Shown piece by piece: positions 62,344 through 64,000 of a DNA stretch of 64,000 nt (position 1 is the stretch's first letter; each line of letters starts with the position of its first letter). The stretch lies in contig QKCR01000160.1 in assembly GCA_003245575.1 (NCBI GenBank), positions 1 through 64,000 of the forward strand. The letters are read 5' to 3'. The position numbers and the translations under genes are program-made. Under the pieces are notes generated by a model. It made no database searches. It was given only the letters and a program-made list of their open reading frames with translations, and was not told the DNA's origin. The stretch comes from Alphaproteobacteria bacterium (GTDB taxonomy: Bacteria; Pseudomonadota; Alphaproteobacteria; Micavibrionales; Micavibrionaceae).

Positions 62344-62757
62344 ATGATAAACCCGATTTCTATAGCTTTGAGCGGTTTAACGTCGGCTTCGAAAAAAGCC
62401 GAAGTGGCGTCCAATAATATCGTGAACGCCGATGTTGTGGGGTCTACCGACCCGAATAGCCCCAATCAGGCTTATACGCCGAGAAATACCGTAGACCAGA
62501 GTTTGTCCGTCAACGGGCAAGGGGCAGGGGTTAAAACAGTCGTTCTAAACCGTGATCCCGCCTTTGTGCCGAGTTTTTCACCAGATTCACCTTTTGCCGA
62601 TGAAAACGGATTGGTCAATGCTCCCAACGTTAATCTAGATGAGGAGTTGGTGAATATGAAAGTGGCGGAAAATGCCTATAAGGCCAATGCACAGGTCATA
62701 AAAACCAGTTCGGAAATGCAAGATGCCCTTCGGGAGGCTCTGGACTCTAATCACTAG
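62344..62757 (+). CDS. FlgC-like flagellar rod protein
   Basis: A 137-residue protein with the N-terminal rod/hook signature (SIALSGLTSASKKAEVASNNIVNAD) and the C-terminal Flg_bbr_C helix (LDEELVNMKVAENAYKANAQ). The length and layout match FlgC. It has no flagellar neighbour in the window and no Shine-Dalgarno. Its last four bases overlap the convergent transporter. Confidence 0.78.
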   Translation: MINPISIALSGLTSASKKAEVASNNIVNADVVGSTDPNSPNQAYTPRNTVDQSLSVNGQGAGVKTVVLNRDPAFVPSFSPDSPFADENGLVNAPNVNLDEELVNMKVAENAYKANAQVIKTSSEMQDALREALDSNH

Positions 62758-63626
62758 AGCGTTGAGAGCAGCAGGCCGACAGCCCCCACAATCAACAAAA
62801 TACTAGCTGGTATCGAGACGTCGTCCTTGATGTGGCGAATCTTGTTGTATGTATAAAGCCAGACGGGTGTCAGAGCCAATATCAGACCCGGCAAGGTCGG
62901 GTGTGGTGCCAGAACAATCGCAAAAATCGAGCTCAAGACCATCCCTGCCGTCCAGAGGGCGCACCATGCGCTACCCCAGAGTAATTTTTTATTGAAGAAG
63001 GTCGTCGGGCGGCCTTCGAGCGGCTGTGGGATCAGGACCAGCCATGTGACGATAGAACAGACAATCAGCTCCAGAAAGGCGTAACTGAGTGCGAGCTTAT
63101 AGAGGTTGAAATCTTGTCCCATGACATATTTGGTCAAGGCGTCAAACACACCAAACAGAAATCCGACAGGCAACACGATCAGGAAGCTGTTGAGCGAAAT
63201 GTCAGTATCGCGAACTTTGTGAATAGCCACGAAAATCAGAGCTGCAGAGATTACAGAGATTGCAACCTTTTCAGGGTGTGCCGTCATGGACGGACGTTCC
63301 CCCGGCATCAGCATCCACCATGCTACATAAGCACCGATGGCGGCGAGTGGCAGGATCATGCTCGAGACACGGCCCGATTGGCGGGCTGCCAAATAAAAGA
63401 ACATGACCATTCCCGCGGCTGTGACTGCACCATCAAGGCATGCCACTACATAGAACCATTTGTCATGCGGCCAGATCATAAACGGTATGGCTGTGCACAA
63501 GAGGGCCGTTGCAAATGTCGAGCGCCATGCATTGAGCATGGTGGCGTCCAGTTTAAAGACTTTGTTGCTTTCTGCTAATGCTGCGGCACAGAGACTTGCG
63601 GCAAGTGCCCATAAAAACCAAAACAT
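62754..63626 (-). CDS. EamA/DMT-family transporter
   Basis: A 290-residue membrane protein of about ten helices in two halves (ATMLNAWRSTFATALLCT; AARQSGRVSSMILPLAAIGAYVAWW). DMT superfamily by pattern; unrelated in detail to the copy at 58892. Substrate unknown. Convergent with the FlgC-like gene; 20 bases after the NhaD gene in the same direction. Confidence 0.78.
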   Translation of the reverse strand: MFWFLWALAASLCAAALAESNKVFKLDATMLNAWRSTFATALLCTAIPFMIWPHDKWFYVVACLDGAVTAAGMVMFFYLAARQSGRVSSMILPLAAIGAYVAWWMLMPGERPSMTAHPEKVAISVISAALIFVAIHKVRDTDISLNSFLIVLPVGFLFGVFDALTKYVMGQDFNLYKLALSYAFLELIVCSIVTWLVLIPQPLEGRPTTFFNKKLLWGSAWCALWTAGMVLSSIFAIVLAPHPTLPGLILALTPVWLYTYNKIRHIKDDVSIPASILLIVGAVGLLLSTL

Positions 63627-63646
63627 ATGTTCGGGCCCTTTTCCGG

Positions 63647-64000
63647 TTAGCCGTTAAGAAGGTAATGTGCCCCGATGGCTGCGCCATAGCCCAGAACCAA
63701 TGCAGGAAACCATTTGAGATGTCCGATGAAGGTATATTGACCGCGCGCAGTTCCCATAAGGGCCACTCCGGCTGCGGAGCCGATAGAGAGCAGGCTACCG
63801 CCTGTTCCCAGAGCCAAAGTCAGGAGTTGCCATTCGAATTCCGACATATCAGGGTTCATACTGAGGACTGCGAACATCAACGGGATGTTGTCGATCAAGG
63901 ATGACGCTGCGCCGATGAAAATATTGGCTGCGTTTACGCCGATCTCTCCGTAAAGAGAGTTGGAGAGCAGTTCCAGATAGCCCAGATACCCGAGGCCCGA
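63647..64000 (-). CDS. NhaD-type sodium/proton antiporter, C-terminal part (partial)
   Basis: The frame is open to the window edge and lacks its start. The visible ~118 residues include SSLIDNIPLMFAVL, GTGGSLLSIGSAAGVALMG and a final helix WFPALVLGYGAAIGAHYLL, matching the C-terminus of NhaD-like antiporters of the ion transporter superfamily. Confidence 0.8.
   Translation of the reverse strand, partial: SGLGYLGYLELLSNSLYGEIGVNAANIFIGAASSLIDNIPLMFAVLSMNPDMSEFEWQLLTLALGTGGSLLSIGSAAGVALMGTARGQYTFIGHLKWFPALVLGYGAAIGAHYLLNG

Overview
The window reads as chromosome of an alphaproteobacterium of moderate GC. Markers for this are an Atp12-type F1-ATPase assembly chaperone, the SRP RNA-dnaX-ybaB order, the degP-rarA-crcB-rluC-atp12 gene order, and a GAAC-N7-GAAC (alphaproteobacterial LexA-type) box. 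The genus cannot be fixed from the sequence; a Micavibrio- or Rhodospirillales-like lineage is possible. Most of the window is ordinary housekeeping sequence, with one phage-derived block in the middle.

Region by region: 0.2-5 kb holds a small unknown gene, a calcineurin-like phosphoesterase, the SRP RNA, dnaX, ybaB and xth. 5-9.9 kb is an unusual minus-strand array of five GNAT acetyltransferases plus an MFS transporter, with a sixth GNAT-like gene upstream. 10-11.4 kb is rimO. 11.5-19.6 kb is a long minus-strand run (degP, rarA, NUDIX, P-loop kinase, crcB, rluC, AsmA-like, atp12), preceded by a YIP1-like membrane protein and an S24-type repressor.

19.73-34.49 kb is a compact podovirus-derived element. 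It carries portal, scaffold, major capsid, tail tube A and B, internal virion protein, T7-type tail spike, a candidate small terminase, large terminase, Rz-like protein, endolysin and 3TM holin, in the order of the T7 late genes. I see no integrase, RNA polymerase, replication or lysogeny genes inside it. It is preceded by an SOS-type box, its portal is split by a -1 frameshift, and it carries two inserted extras: an antisense PilZ gene and a metallopeptidase gene with its own promoter and terminator. A domesticated prophage or a podovirus-type gene transfer agent, broadly like Bartonella BaGTA, is the most interesting reading; a decaying prophage is the main alternative.

34.7-64 kb is host again: nhaA; two YeeE/YedE sulfur transport proteins divergent from an ArsR/SqrR-like regulator across a highly symmetric operator; an aminotransferase; folA; an MscS channel; an esterase; glmS-glmU; dapD-dapE; a second HtrA protease with miaA; a sigma-like protein; and ilvB-ilvN-lipoprotein-ilvC. 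The ilv operon is preceded by a leader peptide rich in Ile, Val and Leu with mutually exclusive antiterminator and terminator helices. Then follow two DMT exporters, a chemoreceptor, a lone FlgC-like rod protein and the 3' end of a NhaD-type antiporter running off the window. All protein names rest on motif recognition by eye; no database search was run.
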